From Flaviflagellibacter sp963786225 (lineage in GTDB: Bacteria > Pseudomonadota > Alphaproteobacteria > Rhizobiales > Methylopilaceae), in assembly GCA_963786225.1 (NCBI GenBank), contig CAWAYQ010000032.1, positions 62,001 to 126,000 on the forward strand: a stretch of DNA of 64,000 nucleotides, written 5' to 3'. The first letter of the stretch is position 1. Every line of letters begins with the position of its first letter. Position numbers and translations under genes: made by a program. This document shows, piece after piece, positions 46,253 through 61,507 of this stretch. The notes under the pieces are model-generated. The model saw only the letters and a program-made list of their open reading frames with translations. It had not been told where the DNA came from and ran no database searches.

Positions 46253-47164
46253 ATGAGGCAAGGTCAGCAGCAGCAGCATCAGCAGCAGAAGCGCATGCGC
46301 GGTCGTAACAATAACAACCGCAAAGGCCCGAACCCGCTCAGCCGGAGTTATGAGTCGAACGGACCGGATGTAAAAATCCGCGGCACCGCGGCCCACATCG
46401 CCGACAAATACGTCCAGTTGGCGCGCGATGCGACGTCTTCGGGCGATCCGATTTCGGCGGAAAACTATCTGCAGCACGCCGAGCATTATTATCGCATCCT
46501 CGCCGCGGCCCAGCCGCAATATCCGCAGGGTCAGACCGGTTTCGTCCGCGCCGATGACGAATCGCGCGACGAAGAGGGCGACGAGGACGGCAACGAAGGC
46601 CAGTCCAACGGCTTCGACGGCCAGCAGCCAAACGGCGGCGGGTATCCGCAACAGCAGGCACCGCAGTCTTATGGCCAGGGCGGCGACGGTCAGCAGCGGC
46701 GCGATTACCAGCCGCGCGAACACCGCGATCACCAGCCCCGCGAACAGCGGGACCACCAGCCTCGGGAGCAGCGGGAGCCCCGCGAACAGCGGGACCACCA
46801 GCCTCGGGAGCAGCGGGAGCCCCGCGAACAGCGGGACCATCAGCCTCGGGAGCAGCGGGACCACCAGCCGCGCGAACAGCGGGATTATCAGGCGCGCGAA
46901 CAGCGCGAGTCGCGTCCCCAGAACAATCAGAACGCTCCGAACACCAATGAGCAGGCCCCGGGCGGTCTGCCGGCGTTTATCACCGGCGGCGGCAGCACTC
47001 AGGAGCCGCAGGGCGGCCAGAGCGAGGGGGAAGGCGGCTTCGGCCGTAACCGCAACCGCCGCCGTTTCGGCCGCTATGGCCGCAATGGCGCTCCGGGCGA
47101 ACAGGGATCGCCGGAGGGCGGGCCCGCTCCGAGCAGCGAGCCTGAAATCGCGCCGGGCGAATAG
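46253..47164 (+). CDS. DUF4167 protein with repetitive acidic/basic low-complexity region
   Basis: 303 residues, restricted to alphaproteobacteria to my knowledge. A basic Gln/Arg/Asn-rich start (MRQGQQQQHQQQKRMRGRNN), then the conserved DUF4167 core GPDVKIRGTAAHIADKYVQL and SSGDPISAENYLQHAEHYYR. After residue 110 it is low complexity: acidic, then tandem DHQPREQR / EPREQR repeats, then a Gly/Arg-rich tail. The Arg/Gly and Asn content suggests RNA binding. Function unknown. It sits at the conserved prfA-prmC-DUF4167 locus and ends before a terminator. Confidence 0.92.
   Translation: MRQGQQQQHQQQKRMRGRNNNNRKGPNPLSRSYESNGPDVKIRGTAAHIADKYVQLARDATSSGDPISAENYLQHAEHYYRILAAAQPQYPQGQTGFVRADDESRDEEGDEDGNEGQSNGFDGQQPNGGGYPQQQAPQSYGQGGDGQQRRDYQPREHRDHQPREQRDHQPREQREPREQRDHQPREQREPREQRDHQPREQRDHQPREQRDYQAREQRESRPQNNQNAPNTNEQAPGGLPAFITGGGSTQEPQGGQSEGEGGFGRNRNRRRFGRYGRNGAPGEQGSPEGGPAPSSEPEIAPGE
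46749..46880 (+). repeat. 42-bp tandem repeat inside the DUF4167 gene
   Basis: Two exact 42-base units begin at 46749 and 46791 (each begins GGGACCACCAGCCTCGGGAG), followed by a third degraded unit from 46833. Each unit encodes a 14-residue block containing DHQPREQR and EPREQR. The unit is a multiple of 3, so copy-number changes keep the reading frame. This is a candidate variable-number repeat and a likely place for assembly collapse or expansion. Confidence 0.85.
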
Positions 47165-47184
47165 ACCCTCACGAAATTTCAAGG

Positions 47185-47213
47185 AAAGCGCGGCATCACG
47201 GTGCCGCGCTTTT
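47185..47213 (+). terminator. Rho-independent terminator after DUF4167
   Basis: Stem AAAGCGCGGCA (47185-47195) / TGCCGCGCTTT (47202-47212) with a 6-base loop and a following short T-run. It lies 20 bases after the DUF4167 stop and partly overlaps the leader of the next gene. Confidence 0.85.
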
Positions 47214-47232
47214 CGTTTGAACGGAGATCCAA

Positions 47233-47832
47233 TTGCCTTTGAAGGTCAGACGGCTCGCATGGGTGCTGGGCTGCGTTGCCGTCTTGCTTCTTCCGGTCCT
47301 TGCGCTGGGCGCGGCCCTGCAAGGGTTCTCGCTGGCCGCATCCTGGACAATCCAGCAGCGCGGGCTTCCCGCCGAAGATCACAACGCCATCAAGCACGCT
47401 TATGCGGCGGCGGAGATCTATGCGCTCCTGCGCGTTGTCGCCGGGCCTGATTGCGCGTCATCTGTCGTTACAAAGTTCGGCGAGATCAATGAATGGGCCG
47501 AACGTTACGTCAAGCTCACGACCGACTGGGCGCCTGAAGTCTACAAGGACATGCGTAACAATCTGTCGGGCATCGCCGCGGCGGAATGGCTGTACGGCCA
47601 GGCGGGATATGCCAGCCCGTTCACGCGCGCTCGCCTGATCGGAAAGCTCGCCGCGGACGGCGATCTTGCCGCAATCTATACCGATCCGCGCATTCCCGAT
47701 CTGCCGCACGCACCCGACACCGCCGCAGCCGTAGCCCGCATGCATGCGGACGCGGCGGAACTCAGCGTGAGTCTCGCGGCGGCGATCGCGGCGAAAAGTG
47801 CGGCGCTAAAGGCCGATCTCGGATTGAACTAG
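47233..47832 (+). CDS. Hypothetical membrane-anchored or secreted protein, possibly DUF6973-like
   Basis: 199 residues from a TTG with GGAG 7 bases upstream. A hydrophobic N-terminus (about 8-30) acts as signal or anchor. The middle HNAIKHAYAAAEIYALL and the later DMRNNLSGIAAAEWLYGQAG resemble the helical His/Asn signature of DUF6973-type proteins (His-x-x-His-Ala-x and Asn-Asn), which may bind metal or a ligand; this resemblance is from memory and unverified. No catalytic motif is clear. The 3' end overlaps the convergent MOSC gene by 27 bases. Confidence 0.65.
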   Translation: MPLKVRRLAWVLGCVAVLLLPVLALGAALQGFSLAASWTIQQRGLPAEDHNAIKHAYAAAEIYALLRVVAGPDCASSVVTKFGEINEWAERYVKLTTDWAPEVYKDMRNNLSGIAAAEWLYGQAGYASPFTRARLIGKLAADGDLAAIYTDPRIPDLPHAPDTAAAVARMHADAAELSVSLAAAIAAKSAALKADLGLN

Positions 47833-48582
47833 GCGAAGCTCGTCGCCTTCGGAGATCGTGCCGGCGGCGATGACCTCGGCATAGATGCCGCAATCAAGAT
47901 CGCCCCTCTCGGTGCGGATCGCGCTCATGACGTCGAGATCGCGCACGCCGCGCGCGGGATCGACATGGGTGGCGAGACAACGCTGTATGGTCTTCACGAC
48001 CTTGAACCGCGCCGTGCCGATCTGAAATTGCTTCCCCGTCCATGTTGCCTCGGCCCAGGGTTCGAGGCCCGCCAGATGCACATTGCCGCGAAAGCGGATC
48101 GGATCGATCTCGGCGCCGAGCGCGCGGCCGACATCGTCGGAACTGGCGAGATTGATGAAGGACACGACCTTCTTCGCCACATCCGAAAAGCTGTGCCCGG
48201 GTGAAGACAGTACCTGAAGCGGTCCGCGCCGCTCCTCGCCCATGAAGTCGGACAGGAATGCCTCCACGGCCGCTCGGCCTTCCACTGTCACGAGATTTCC
48301 GGACACGCGCCCGGCTTCGCTTTCGACCGTCAGCACGCCGGTCGCATCGTCATAGCGGGTCGCGAGCCGAGCCAGCTTCGGGTTTTTCATCCAGCAGAGA
48401 AACTTCACCTTCGGCATCCAGGACGGCGCCTCGGGTTCGAAACCCGAGGGGCCATTCTCGACGGCAAAGGCGCGGTCTCCCTTCAATGTCTGGCCGGGTG
48501 CCAGATCGGCCGAGCGGAGCCGTTCCGCCGAAAGGCCCTTCACCGGGTAGCGATGCAGGGAATTAACGGAAATCAACGCCAT
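47806..48582 (-). CDS. MOSC-domain protein (YcbX/mARC-like)
   Basis: 258 residues: N-terminal MOSC_N beta barrel (ISVNSLHRYPVKGLSAERLR, GDRAFAVENG) and MOSC domain with the family stretch RFRGNVHLAGLEPWAE and the Cys-containing CLATHVDPARGVRD, the likely molybdenum ligand. Such proteins reduce N-hydroxylated compounds using molybdenum cofactor. The ATG at 48582 is chosen because upstream in-frame sequence is not conserved. It lies divergently upstream of clpB across 156 bases. Confidence 0.9.
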   Translation of the reverse strand: MALISVNSLHRYPVKGLSAERLRSADLAPGQTLKGDRAFAVENGPSGFEPEAPSWMPKVKFLCWMKNPKLARLATRYDDATGVLTVESEAGRVSGNLVTVEGRAAVEAFLSDFMGEERRGPLQVLSSPGHSFSDVAKKVVSFINLASSDDVGRALGAEIDPIRFRGNVHLAGLEPWAEATWTGKQFQIGTARFKVVKTIQRCLATHVDPARGVRDLDVMSAIRTERGDLDCGIYAEVIAAGTISEGDELRLVQSEIGL

Positions 48583-48738
48583 CCGACCGAAACTCCGCAA
48601 TAATCGCGCACCATGGGAACCGCCCCTTTTTTCCGGGTGTGGGGCGCCCCATCTTGGCTGAAACGGGTCGCCTCTCAAGGGACCAGATCGAAATGCCGGA
48701 GCCGGGCTTGGTTAAGCCGGCGCTGGAGAAGGGTCGAT

Positions 48739-51365
<2,627 letters not shown>

Positions 51366-51369
<4 letters not shown>

Positions 51370-51774
51370 ACGAAACGCGCGCTCCAGGTCAGTGAGGACG
51401 AGATCAAAAATCTCGTCCACAGCTTCTATGGCCGTGTCCGCGAGGACGACCTGATCGGCCCGGTGTTCAACGAAAACGTTGCGAACTGGGACGAGCATCT
51501 CGCGACCCTCTGCGATTTCTGGTCCTCGGTCGTGCTCAGAACGCGCCGCTTCGCCGGACGCCCGATGCGGACGCATCTGATGCTGCCCGCGCTGGAAGGG
51601 AAACATTTCGACCGCTGGCTCGATCTGTTCGAGGACACGGCGCGCGACGTGCTGGCGTCCGGCGTCGCGCCGGTCTTCATCCAGCGGGCGCGGCAGATCG
51701 CCGACAGCTTCGAATTCGGGATAGCGACACAACGCGGCGAGATCGCTTCTCCGCGCCATGTGAAGCGGGGTTGA
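51366..51774 (+). CDS. Group III truncated haemoglobin (frameshift near 51387)
   Basis: A small globin of about 135 residues. The ATG overlaps the clpB stop, and after one extra G near 51387 the reading continues VSEDEIKNLVHSFYGRVRED. The globin pattern is visible: LIGPVFNENVANWDEHLATL, FWSSVVLRT, and LPALEGKHFDRWLDLFEDT, where the His before Phe-x-x-Trp is the proximal haem ligand position of group III. These bind oxygen or nitric oxide; the physiological role is generally unclear. Without the correction the gene lacks a start. The frameshift is probably an error. Confidence 0.85.
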
Positions 51775-51869
51775 TTCCCTCTCCCGCGCCAAGTCGGCTT
51801 TACCTCACTTGGCCTTACACCCGGTGCTCCGTGCCGTCCGACCTCTTCCCATCGAGAGGTCGTCGGCCG

Positions 51870-53030
51870 TCAATCACCAAGTTTCACCAGGATCTGGTGG
51901 GCGGCGGTCACGCGGGCGTCCACCGGATAGTTCTTGTTCGCCAAAAGTACGATCCCGAGGCTCTTCTCCGGGACGAACGCGACGTAGGCGCCAAAGCCGT
52001 TCGTCGAACCCGTCTTGTTGATCCAGACGTCGTCCCGCGGCGAAAGCGGAGGCGTGATCTCTGTCACCGCGTTGGGCTTGTAGCTGACCTGGGCTGAATT
52101 CCCGATCAACAGGTCGTCCAGAGCGACCGGATATGTGTACTGCTCCCAGATCAGGTCCTGCGTCATCGCACCGATCCTGTAGTATCCGGTGTGCGTTGCG
52201 GTGACGGCTTTCTGAACATCGTCGTCGAGATCGATCCTGCCCATGTTCGCCTCGATGAAGCGCACGAGGTCGCCGGCTGTCGTCCTGACTCCGTACGCCT
52301 CCGCGTCCAGGACGCCCGGTGTCATCCGGATCGGCTCGTCCTTCTTGGTGTATCCTTGCGCATAGTTCCCGCTCTCGACCCGGGGCACCTCAAGGTAGGT
52401 GCTCTTCAGTCCCAGGGCCGGATAAAGGGTGCCCTGCATGAGCGTGACAAAATCCGCTTTCATGGCCTTCGCGGTGATCACACCGAGGAGGCCGATGCTC
52501 GGATTGGCGTAGGTCCTGTACGCTCCCGGCGCATAGGTCGGCGTCCAGTCCTTGAAATACGCGATCATCTGCTCGGTGTTCGTCACGGCATCCGGAAACT
52601 GCAACGGCATGCCGCCTGACGTATGCGTTCCGAGGTTCAGTAGGCTCACCTTGTCGAGGTTGGTGCCTTCCAGAGCCGGCAGGAACCTGCTCGCGCTGTC
52701 GGTAAGCGAGAGGTCCCCTTTGACCTGCGCGTAGGAAGCGAGCGTCGCCGTGAAGGTCTTGCTGATCGAACCGATCTCGAAGAGCGTGTTCCCCGTGACG
52801 GGCTTCCGGGTGCTTTTGGAGGCCACGCCGTAATCAAGCACCTGATGCCCTTCCGCGGTGATGATCCCGACGGCCATCCCCGGGACACCATGCTCCTGCA
52901 TCAAGGGCTTGATCACCTTGTCCACCACGTCCCTGATGCGGTTCTGGTTGTCGGCGGCGTGGGCGACACTCACCGCCGCGCATGCTGAAACGAGCATCGT
53001 GGCCACGTGGTGTAAGGGTCTGAATCTCAT
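51870..53030 (-). CDS. Class C beta-lactamase (AmpC-type serine hydrolase)
   Basis: 386 residues with a signal peptide ending AHA before ADNQNR. All three class C active-site motifs are intact: S-I-S-K at 88-91 (FEIGSISKTFTATLASY), Y-A-N at 174-176 (YRTYANPSIG) and K-T-G at 339-341 (INKTGSTNGFGAYV). Length and motif spacing fit AmpC rather than the shorter esterase/D-aminopeptidase relatives. It should hydrolyse cephalosporins in the periplasm. No divergent ampR is next to it, so inducibility by the usual route is not expected here. The genes on both sides look chromosomal, so this is probably intrinsic. Confidence 0.9.
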   Translation of the reverse strand: MRFRPLHHVATMLVSACAAVSVAHAADNQNRIRDVVDKVIKPLMQEHGVPGMAVGIITAEGHQVLDYGVASKSTRKPVTGNTLFEIGSISKTFTATLASYAQVKGDLSLTDSASRFLPALEGTNLDKVSLLNLGTHTSGGMPLQFPDAVTNTEQMIAYFKDWTPTYAPGAYRTYANPSIGLLGVITAKAMKADFVTLMQGTLYPALGLKSTYLEVPRVESGNYAQGYTKKDEPIRMTPGVLDAEAYGVRTTAGDLVRFIEANMGRIDLDDDVQKAVTATHTGYYRIGAMTQDLIWEQYTYPVALDDLLIGNSAQVSYKPNAVTEITPPLSPRDDVWINKTGSTNGFGAYVAFVPEKSLGIVLLANKNYPVDARVTAAHQILVKLGD

Positions 53031-53040
53031 CCGTGGGTTC

Positions 53041-53382
53041 CTATGGACGCCGGCGGTCTATCGTTTTCGTCAATTCCCTCTCCACCCATGCGCGGCCCGG
53101 CTCGCCGCCCCAGAGCAGCCAGGCGATGTAGCCCGCCGACGGGCGCTCCTTGTTGTGCCAGTCGCGGCCGCGCTTATCGACTTCGTGGCGGGCGAAATAG
53201 GAGCGGATGCGTTTCAATTCGGAGATATCGAGCGGCTCGCGGGCCTTGAGCCGTTCGGCGCGGGCAACGCCGATTTCGGTGCCGCCGCGCCCGTGGCGCG
53301 CGCGCAGTTCGAGACCGCGCGCCGCCTCCTTCGCGACAGCGGCGGGCGGCTTTACCGCTTTCAGGATAGGCTTTTCCGGCAT
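53041..53382 (-). CDS. Hypothetical basic protein resembling phage-associated small proteins
   Basis: 113 residues, strongly basic at the start, with ARGLELRARHGRGGTEIGVA, then RIRSYFARHEVDKRGRDWHN and PSAGYIAWLLWGGEPGRAW. I recognise the VARAxxL...RHExDK...IAWLLWGG pattern from small uncharacterised proteins in large phages and in some bacterial chromosomes. Function unknown. It lies 10 bases upstream of the beta-lactamase gene and 14 bases downstream of the M23 gene on the same strand, so it may be in one transcript with them. Confidence 0.6.
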   Translation of the reverse strand: MPEKPILKAVKPPAAVAKEAARGLELRARHGRGGTEIGVARAERLKAREPLDISELKRIRSYFARHEVDKRGRDWHNKERPSAGYIAWLLWGGEPGRAWVERELTKTIDRRRP

Positions 53383-53396
53383 CTCAGGCCGCGCTG

Positions 53397-55334
53397 TCAG
53401 CCGCCATTCGGTCGCTGGTCCGTCAGCTGCGCGGAGCCGGTCGGCTTGGCGACCATGCCGTCAATACGCTCGCGCTCGCGCTGGAACTCGGCGAGGGCCG
53501 GGCCTTCCAGTTCGCGGCCGCGCGGCACCTTGATGCGCATCGGGTTCACGTAGCGTCCGTTGACGAGAACTTCGTAATGGCAATGCGGGCCGGTCGAGAG
53601 GCCGGTCGAGCCGACATAGCCGATGAGCTGCCCCTGCCGGACCCGCACGCCCGGCTTCATGCCGCGCGCGAAACTCGACATATGCCCGTACGCCGTCTCG
53701 TAACCGTTGGAATGCTGGATCTTGACCTGATTGCCGTAGCCGCCCTTGCGCTCGGCATATTCGACCGTGCCGTTGCCCGCAGCATAGATCGGCGTGCCGC
53801 GCGGCGCGGCCCAGTCGACGCCCGTATGCATCTTGGAATAACCGAGCACCGGATGGCGGCGCATGCCGAACCCGGAGCGCATGACGGCCGTCGCGACGGG
53901 CTTGCGCACCAGGAATTTGCGGGCCGAGCGGCCTTCCTCGTCGTAATAATCGACCGCGCCGTCCTCGGGGGACTGGTAGCGGTAATAACGGCGCGTCTCG
54001 CCGCCCGCAGAGAGCGCCGAGTACAGAATTTCCGGCGTGCCGTCGATCTGCCCGACATCGTCGCTGACATACAGCACTTCGAAACCGTCCGAGCCGCCGA
54101 CCTTGCGCTGGAAGTCGGCGTCGTAGCCGAACACCTTCACGAGCTCGTCGACCACGGGTTTCGGCACGCCCTTGACGAGGGCCGTTCCATAAAAGCTCTG
54201 GTAGAGGCTGAGATCGTCGCCACTCGCCACTTCGGCTTCGTTCAGGGGCTCGCCTTCCTGGGCGATTTCCGGAGCGTCGGCGACGGCGACATAGCCGCCG
54301 GTGTCCGACAAAGCGACGATGTTTTCGGCCGTGCCCGACGTGACGATGACGCGGACCGGCTGCGGCCGCCCGCCCGTCGGCGCCATCAGGACCTTGACCT
54401 GCTGACCGGCGAGAAGCCCCATCGTGCCGTAGCCCGATTGCGCGCCGAAGGCGGCGGTGATCTCGCGCGCTTCGTCCGGTGTCGCGCCCTGGCGCATGAG
54501 AAGGGCGTCGAGACGGTCGTTGGCGCGGGCTGTAACGACGCGCTCGTCTTCCTTGCCGCCGGCGTCGTTGCGCGCGGTGCTCTTGACGATCACCGTCACG
54601 TTCGGCGCCAGGCCGGTTCCAAGCGCGGCCATTTCCGAGCCGGGCGTCAGCATGTCGCCCATCTGCTGGAATTCGTTGCTCTGCATCATTTCCATCGCCG
54701 CGGTGTCGCGGACGCTGGCGAGCACGTCCTCAAGCGGGACCTGCGGCCCGTCGTCCTGCCCGAGCTTCAGCTGGGCGAGGTTCTTCACGACATAGGAGAT
54801 GTCGCCGTCGGCTGCCGGCAGGGCTTCGCCCTTCGCCGTTCCGGCGTCCGGCTCGTCGTTCTCGCCGACCATTGCCAGGGGGTTAAAGGCCGGGATTTCG
54901 ACACCGATGCCGCTCCCCATGAGGCCGGCGGTGATGCGGGTTACCGGCCGTGTGCGGACGACTTCGCGGTCGCCGATCTTGCTGGTCGTCGACACGCGGA
55001 AGATCTGGCGGTTGTCGTCGACGCCGCGGCCGAGGGCGATCTGATCGCTCTTCTTGTTGGAATTGGCGCCCCGCGCCGGACGGCTGCCATAGGGGTCCCA
55101 GCGGGCGAAGACGCCCGGGGTCGCCAGATTGTAGACGCCGTCCATGCTTGTGAAGATCGCCGCGCCGAGCAGCATGATGCCGAGAAGGCCGGCCAGAATC
55201 GTCGATGCGAACCAGCGCAGATTAACGGAGCGGCTCGATCCCGGTTCCTCGCCGTCCACCCGAAGCGGTGGCTCGTCGCCGATCTCGATCGCGCGCGCGC
55301 GATGAAAGCCGTCCCTGTGCGCGCGCGTGAGCAA
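53397..55334 (-). CDS. M23-family peptidoglycan endopeptidase, membrane-anchored
   Basis: 645 residues. An N-terminal cytoplasmic region, one membrane helix (about 40-62), a long periplasmic region with possible LysM/OapA-like repeats, and a C-terminal lysostaphin-like domain: RSGFGMRRHPVLGYSKMHTG, VDWAAPRGTPIYAAGNGTV (His/Asp metal ligands), GNQVKIQHSNGYETAYGHMS and TGLSTGPHCHYEVLVNG (H-x-H). Such proteins cleave peptidoglycan cross-links in cell growth or division. No LytM-inhibitory change is seen, so it is probably active. The gene is at the upstream edge of the rRNA operon, on the opposite strand. Confidence 0.93.
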   Translation of the reverse strand: MLTRAHRDGFHRARAIEIGDEPPLRVDGEEPGSSRSVNLRWFASTILAGLLGIMLLGAAIFTSMDGVYNLATPGVFARWDPYGSRPARGANSNKKSDQIALGRGVDDNRQIFRVSTTSKIGDREVVRTRPVTRITAGLMGSGIGVEIPAFNPLAMVGENDEPDAGTAKGEALPAADGDISYVVKNLAQLKLGQDDGPQVPLEDVLASVRDTAAMEMMQSNEFQQMGDMLTPGSEMAALGTGLAPNVTVIVKSTARNDAGGKEDERVVTARANDRLDALLMRQGATPDEAREITAAFGAQSGYGTMGLLAGQQVKVLMAPTGGRPQPVRVIVTSGTAENIVALSDTGGYVAVADAPEIAQEGEPLNEAEVASGDDLSLYQSFYGTALVKGVPKPVVDELVKVFGYDADFQRKVGGSDGFEVLYVSDDVGQIDGTPEILYSALSAGGETRRYYRYQSPEDGAVDYYDEEGRSARKFLVRKPVATAVMRSGFGMRRHPVLGYSKMHTGVDWAAPRGTPIYAAGNGTVEYAERKGGYGNQVKIQHSNGYETAYGHMSSFARGMKPGVRVRQGQLIGYVGSTGLSTGPHCHYEVLVNGRYVNPMRIKVPRGRELEGPALAEFQRERERIDGMVAKPTGSAQLTDQRPNGG

Positions 55335-55634
55335 TGCCGTCCCCGTTGTGGAAAACGCGCCGCCTCACGGCGACGGGTAATCCCCGGAGACTAGCGAAAA
55401 ACAATATGGCCTCAATGGGGCTCCGCTCTCTCTCTGAAGGGCGCAGATGCGCGAGGGGGCGGGAAAACTCCGGCGGGCTTCCCCGAGACTTCTTGAACGA
55501 CGCAGGGACAATTCCTACCTTTTCCACACCAGAACGGGACGTTTCGAACTGAGTTTCGGAAAGTTTTTGGCGGGCTCTCACAGAGGGCGCGCACAGGAAG
55601 TGTCGTCCCGGCGTCATTTTTTGCTGAATGCGAG
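55335..55634. other. Intergenic region between the M23 gene and the rRNA operon promoter
   Basis: A 300-base spacer with no convincing gene. It should contain the promoter of the M23 gene (minus strand) and upstream activating sequence for the rRNA operon (plus strand). No FIS-like or UP element can be called by eye. Confidence 0.4.
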
Positions 55635-55664
55635 TTGACACTCGTTCTGGGCGGGGTCTATATA
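55635..55664 (+). promoter_or_regulatory. rRNA operon promoter
   Basis: A near-consensus sigma-70 promoter: -35 TTGACA at 55635-55640 and -10 TATATA at 55659-55664 with an 18-base spacer (17 bases if CTATAT is taken). It lies about 340 bases upstream of the 16S gene, a plausible distance for a single P1-type rrn promoter. Confidence 0.85.
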
Positions 55665-55804
55665 CACCCACACACGACGTGGCGCTGCTGATTGCGGCGC
55701 GCTTCTGTGTCTCTCGTCTAGGTCTGAGGGGCCAAACTTCCTGGTCATACTGGGAAGCCACAGCCGCGCCGACTTCTGGCGGGATTTGGTGCCTCCGGGT
55801 GCCG

Positions 55805-55985
55805 CGCTCTTTGACATTTAAATCGGAAGAAAGAGAAACGTAGGCGGCGGAGTCCTTGCGGACCTCGATCCTTGGATCGAGGTCATGAAGCGAGACTTTG
55901 GCCTGTCACGTTTTCTCAAGGTTCCTTGCTCATTGCCGTGAGGCAATCATAGCAAGAACCTCGTCAAGCAAAACGTGACCAGGCC
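55805..55985 (+). promoter_or_regulatory. rRNA leader: boxA antitermination site and strong stem-loops
   Basis: A boxA-like sequence GCTCTTTGACAT starts at 55805 and should recruit NusB/S10 for antitermination. Two stems follow: GACCTCGATCC (55861-55871) / GGATCGAGGTC (55874-55884), and a large nested hairpin from 55900 to 55985 whose outer arms are GGCCTGTCACGTTTT and AAAACGTGACCAGGCC. These are candidate RNase III processing or folding elements before 16S. Confidence 0.75.
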
Positions 55986-56002
55986 AGGAAAAAATCTCAA
56001 TT

Positions 56003-57488
<1,486 letters not shown>

Positions 57489-57658
57489 TGTCCTTCAGAG
57501 GCTTTACGCCGCTATCGGACATCTTAAGAAACACAAGCCGATTGATCAGTCGGCATTTGGCGGGACACCGCCGTCTTCGTTTCTCTTTCTTCCCGGACGA
57601 GCACCGCACCATCGGTGCGGCCCTCACCTAGAAGGCCGTGGCCTTGGCTCGCGGTCGG

Positions 57659-57735
57659 GGGCTTGTAGCTCAGTTGGTTAGAGCGCGCGCTTGATAAGCG
57701 TGAGGTCGGAAGTTCAAGTCTTCCCAGGCCCACCA
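57659..57735 (+). tRNA. tRNA-Ile (GAU)
   Basis: 77 bases with CCA encoded. Acceptor GGGCTTG pairs with CAGGCCC, the anticodon GAT sits in CTTGATAAG, and the TTCAAGT T-loop is present. Located in the 16S-23S spacer as usual. Confidence 0.98.
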
Positions 57736-57758
57736 TTTCAACGCACGCCTCTGGCTAA

Positions 57759-57834
57759 GGGGCCATAGCTCAGTTGGGAGAGCGCGTGCTTTGCAAGCAT
57801 GAGGTCGTCGGTTCGATCCCGTCTGGCTCCACCA
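57759..57834 (+). tRNA. tRNA-Ala (UGC)
   Basis: 76 bases with CCA encoded. Acceptor GGGGCCA, anticodon TGC in TTTGCAAGC, T-loop GTTCGATCC. Second tRNA of the 16S-23S spacer. Confidence 0.98.
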
Positions 57835-58122
57835 GTTCGGTTGACCGCCAACCCCCATAGTCCGGGAAAAAGTATAGTTTGCAGTTCGGCTTCCAGTCGT
57901 TCTGCCTGTTATCTGACATCGTAAAGAGCGAATTCGAATTTCACCTAGCGTGCCTACAAGCATGCATGGGCGGAAGCTGTCGGGGCATGAGTGTCCCGGC
58001 GTGAACTCGAATTCCGAAGCAAGCTGGTCTTTTTGATCAGATCGCTATGTGATGTGGCGATCTGGATCTGACCGATGACGTACTGGCGCCGAGCCGGTGC
58101 GGACATCGTTAATGAGAGTGAT
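57835..58122 (+). other. tRNA-Ala to 23S spacer
   Basis: A 288-base transcribed spacer with no gene. Its 3' end, GTTAATGAGAG at about 58110-58120, is complementary to CTCTCATTAAC after 23S (about 60930-60940) and would form the 23S processing stem. Confidence 0.6.
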
Positions 58123-60932
<2,810 letters not shown>

Positions 60933-61007
60933 CATTAACAATGTCCGTACAGACATCGTTCAGAGCTAAACTCGAAAACAATCAGCTTGCTTCAACTGTT
61001 CTTTGCC

Positions 61008-61125
61008 GGCCTGGTGGCTATGCGAGGAGAAAAAACCCGATCCCATCCCGAACTCGGCCGTTAAGCTCCTCAGCGCCAATGGTACTTTGTCTCAAGGCAC
61101 GGGAGAGTAGGTCGTTGCCAGGCCT
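61008..61125 (+). rRNA. rrf: 5S ribosomal RNA
   Basis: About 118 bases; terminal helix GGCCTGG (61008-61014) with CCAGGCC (61118-61124), and internal landmarks CCCGATCCCATCCCGAACTC. Ends are approximate. Confidence 0.96.
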
Positions 61126-61154
61126 GCAAAGAACAGTCGCTCTTTACGATTTCA

Positions 61155-61175
61155 GCACCTCCTTCCCGGAGGTGC
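61155..61175 (+). other. Stem-loop between 5S and tRNA-fMet
   Basis: A perfect 8-bp stem GCACCTCC (61155-61162) / GGAGGTGC (61168-61175) with a 5-base loop. No T-run follows, so it is more likely an RNA-processing element than a terminator. Confidence 0.6.
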
Positions 61176-61215
61176 ATTCCAGCGTGCGTCACGCTCTAGC
61201 GATACATACGATTGA

Positions 61216-61292
<77 letters not shown>

Positions 61293-61297
61293 AATAC

Positions 61298-61326
61298 AAA
61301 AACCCCGCCTCGTGCGGGGTTTTTTG
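61298..61326 (+). terminator. Rho-independent terminator of the rRNA operon
   Basis: A stem built from AACCCCGC and GCGGGGTT with a short loop, followed by a run of T. It lies 5 bases after the tRNA-fMet CCA. Confidence 0.92.
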
Positions 61327-61507
61327 CATTTTGCCGGAGCTTTGGATTTGCGCCTCGGCAGGGCCCATCAAACCGCCTCTCGCGACGCCGAAGAGACGTA
61401 AAATCCAAATGCCCTGCTTTTGCGTTTGTACCTCCCGAAGGCGGGGTCAATCTCGTGGACCGTGCGCCTGCATTGCTCGAACCTTGGGCAGAAGCTAATC
61501 CTCCCCC

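Noticed and set aside
46749..46880. CRISPR-like array
   Set aside because: The repeats are directly adjacent, lack spacers, are in-frame within a coding gene, and no cas genes are present.
48583..48738. RpoH heat-shock promoter upstream of clpB
   Set aside because: A CTTG is present but no properly spaced -10 element could be matched, so it is not called.
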